From positions 1 through 54,204 of the forward strand of contig VXWX01000013.1 of the NCBI GenBank assembly GCA_009835735.1: 54,204 nt of DNA. Reading direction: 5' to 3'. Under the pieces are notes generated by a model. It worked only from the letters and a program-made list of their open reading frames with translations, was not told where the DNA came from and made no database searches. Shown here piece after piece: positions 50,313 through 54,204 of this stretch. Made by a program: the position numbers and the translations under genes. Source of the DNA: Acidimicrobiaceae bacterium. Lineage in GTDB: Bacteria; Actinomycetota; Acidimicrobiia; Acidimicrobiales; Aldehydirespiratoraceae. How positions within the stretch are numbered: the first letter of the stretch is position 1; each line of letters opens with the position of its first letter.

Positions 50313-50351
50313 CTGCCCGCATGAGCGGGACAGCCGTTGGTCGTGTAATGT
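50313..50351. promoter_or_regulatory. Hairpin and -10 candidate between the MFS and cox genes
   Basis: CTGCCCGC (50313-50320) pairs with GCGGG-A-CAG (50325-50333) around an ATGA loop with one bulged A. Downstream, TAATGT (50346-50351) is a plausible -10 for coxM, with a leader of about 40 bases. No good -35 is visible. The hairpin could be an operator or an attenuating structure. Confidence 0.3.
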
Positions 50352-50399
50352 CCGCGCCCCGCGTGCATCTGCGCGGACCGCGACGAATGGGGGTCCAGG

Positions 50400-51269
50400 A
50401 TGCTGCCCGCCCAGTTCGACTACGTAGCAGCCTCGTCAGTGGACGAGGCCATCGCCGCAAAGGCCGAGGGGGGTGACGAGACCCGGTTCCTTGCCGGCGG
50501 GCAGAGCCTGCTGCCGATGATGAAGCTTCGATTCGCGACGCCGTCGAAGCTGGTGGACATCAACCGGATAGCCAGCGCCGGCCTCAACTCCATCAGGCGC
50601 CACAACGGCCAGCTGCACATCGGCGCGCTGGTCCGCCACGCCGACATCGCCGCCTCCGATGCGGTCTCCGGCGCCGTGGCCTCGGCCGCCCCCTGGATCT
50701 CCGATCCACTGGTGCGCAACCTGGGCACCCTGTGCGGGTCGGTGGCCCACTGCGACCCCGAGGGCGATTGGAACTCGGTGCTTTTGGCCACTGGGGCCGA
50801 GGTGGTCGTCCAGGGGCCGTCAGACCGGCGGAGGAGCATTGACATCGGTGACTTCGTGGTGGACTTCTTCACCAACTCCCTAGCCGACGACGAGATGGTG
50901 TTGGGGGTGCACATCCCGGTGCCCTCGGGTCCGTCGGGGGGCTCGTACCAGAAGCTGGAGCGCAAGGTCGGCGACTACGCCACCGTCGGGGTGGCCGCCC
51001 ATCTCGAGCTGGCCGCCGACGGCACCATCTCGGCGGCCGGCGTGGCCATGACATCGGTGGCGCCCATCAATCGCAAGGCCACCGAGGCCGAAGCGCTGCT
51101 GGTGGGCAACGCGCCGAGCGCCGAGCTGTTCGCCGAGGCGGGTGAAGCAGCCGCGGCGGCCGCCGATCCCCGCGACGACGTGCGGGGCTCGGCCCGATGG
51201 AAGCGCCAAGTCGTGGCTGCGTTCACCGGCAGGGCCCTTGCGGCCGCCGCCGAGCAGGCCCAGGGCTGA
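50400..51269 (+). CDS. coxM: Aerobic CO dehydrogenase medium (FAD) subunit
   Basis: Flavoprotein subunit that passes electrons from the iron-sulfur clusters to quinone. At 289 residues it has the usual CoxM length. The FAD-binding motifs fall at the expected places: AGGQS at residues 32-36 (AGGHS in Oligotropha CoxM) and TLCG at 110-113 where the family has TIGG. It is first of coxM-coxS-coxL, the canonical order for form I CO dehydrogenase. The coxS ATG follows after 11 bases. Confidence 0.92.
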   Translation: MLPAQFDYVAASSVDEAIAAKAEGGDETRFLAGGQSLLPMMKLRFATPSKLVDINRIASAGLNSIRRHNGQLHIGALVRHADIAASDAVSGAVASAAPWISDPLVRNLGTLCGSVAHCDPEGDWNSVLLATGAEVVVQGPSDRRRSIDIGDFVVDFFTNSLADDEMVLGVHIPVPSGPSGGSYQKLERKVGDYATVGVAAHLELAADGTISAAGVAMTSVAPINRKATEAEALLVGNAPSAELFAEAGEAAAAAADPRDDVRGSARWKRQVVAAFTGRALAAAAEQAQG

Positions 51270-51280
51270 AGGGGGACACC

Positions 51281-51757
51281 ATGGAGATCACGGTCAACAT
51301 CAACGGAACCGACCACACCGCCGACGTCGAGCCTCGCCTGCTGCTCGTCGACCACATCCGCACCGGCGCCGGGCTTACCGGCACGCACATCGGCTGCGAC
51401 ACGACCAGCTGCGGGGTCTGCACCGTTCTGGTGGACGGCACGCCGGTGAAGTCGTGCACCATGCTGGCGGTGCAGGCCGACGGCCGCTCGGTGACCACCG
51501 TCGAGGGACTCAAGTCCGCCGACGGGCTGCACCCGGTCCAGCAGGCGTTCAGCGACGAGCACGGCCTGCAGTGCGGGTTCTGCACACCGGCCATGATGCT
51601 GGTGGGCGCAGCGCTGATCGACGAGAACCCGGCACCGTCCGACGACGAGGTCCGCTGGGCCATCTCGGGGAACCTGTGCCGCTGCACCGGCTACATGAAC
51701 ATCGTCAAGGCCATCCAGGCCGCGGCCGCGGCGGCGTCGTCCAACGGCGACAGCTGA
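51281..51757 (+). CDS. coxS: Aerobic CO dehydrogenase small (2Fe-2S) subunit
   Basis: A 158-residue subunit carrying two [2Fe-2S] clusters. The N-terminal plant-ferredoxin-like cluster uses Cys39, Cys44, Cys47 and Cys59 ([10 protein letters not shown] and SC). The C-terminal cluster uses Cys98 and Cys101 (CGFC) and Cys133 and Cys135 (CRC). AGGGGGA lies 4-10 bases before the ATG. It links the Mo-Cu site of CoxL to the FAD of CoxM. Confidence 0.95.
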   Translation: MEITVNINGTDHTADVEPRLLLVDHIRTGAGLTGTHIGCDTTSCGVCTVLVDGTPVKSCTMLAVQADGRSVTTVEGLKSADGLHPVQQAFSDEHGLQCGFCTPAMMLVGAALIDENPAPSDDEVRWAISGNLCRCTGYMNIVKAIQAAAAAASSNGDS

Positions 51758-51770
51758 AAGGGAGCGAGCA

Positions 51771-54128
<2,358 letters not shown>

Positions 54129-54164
54129 TTCGCATCCTTACGCTCGACGAGAGGCGCTAGAGCC

Positions 54165-54204
54165 GTGGACAGACGGAGGTTCCTGCGCCTAGGAGTGGCA
54201 AGCG
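54165..54204 (+). CDS. Start of a Tat-exported protein, cut by the window
   Basis: Only 13 codons are present: GTG start, then D-R-R-R-F-L-R-L-G-V-A-S. The R-R-x-F-L-R pattern is a twin-arginine signal, so the product is probably exported folded, often with a cofactor. It begins 36 bases after coxL on the same strand and may belong to the cox operon. Nothing can be said about its function. Confidence 0.6.
   Translation, partial: MDRRRFLRLGVAS

Overview
The window is high-GC DNA, densely packed with genes that often overlap by 1 to 4 bases (ATGA, GTGA and TGATG junctions), and it uses many GTG and TTG starts. The gene order rsmD-coaD-(SepIVA-like)-DUF177-rpmF-plsX-acpP-rnc-fpg-smc-ftsY-ffh-rpsP-khpA-rimM-trmD-rplS-yraN-comM-dprA-xerC is the actinobacterial housekeeping order. 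The accessory content (an ATP-type PEP carboxykinase, P450/CoA-transferase catabolism, fused branched-chain amino acid transporters, form I CO dehydrogenase) points to a deep-branching, probably environmental actinobacterium such as a member of Acidimicrobiia. That assignment is inference; no rRNA gene is present.

Layout. 1-4224: a catabolic cluster with a 5'-truncated cytochrome P450, an alpha/beta hydrolase, an alpha-methylacyl-CoA racemase (all three catalytic residues align with the mycobacterial enzyme), a PIG-L deacetylase and a small membrane protein. 4316-6315: ATP-dependent PEP carboxykinase and a divergent cold-shock-like protein. 6336-25789: fatty acid kinase FakA, RecG, then lipid, RNA processing, chromosome, SRP and ribosome genes. 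The Fpg/MutM gene at the conserved rnc-smc position has lost its catalytic proline and its zinc finger. 25786-32279: small genes, a c-type cytochrome, comM, dprA and xerC. A short accessory island (IS1595-type transposase remnant plus a BglII-like type II restriction-modification pair) sits between dprA and xerC.

32291-46262 is the most unusual part. It holds two paralogous cassettes, each with a giant LivH-LivM-LivG fusion (939 and 966 aa) next to a protein that joins a complete MFS transporter to a LivF-type ABC ATPase (780 and 739 aa). Each cassette has its own lipoprotein binding protein. One LivHMG chain plus one MFS-LivF chain would supply exactly the four core domains of a branched-chain amino acid type importer, physically linked to a 12-helix secondary carrier. 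I know of no experimental description of such a machine.

46333-54204: an MscS channel; a minus-strand operon MFS exporter, SnoaL-like, cupin, TauE/SafE; the coxM-coxS-coxL operon for aerobic CO oxidation with the form I active-site motif AYRCSFR; and the first 13 codons of a Tat-exported protein cut by the window edge. I saw no tRNA, rRNA, CRISPR array or replication origin, and no gap longer than 300 bases without a gene.
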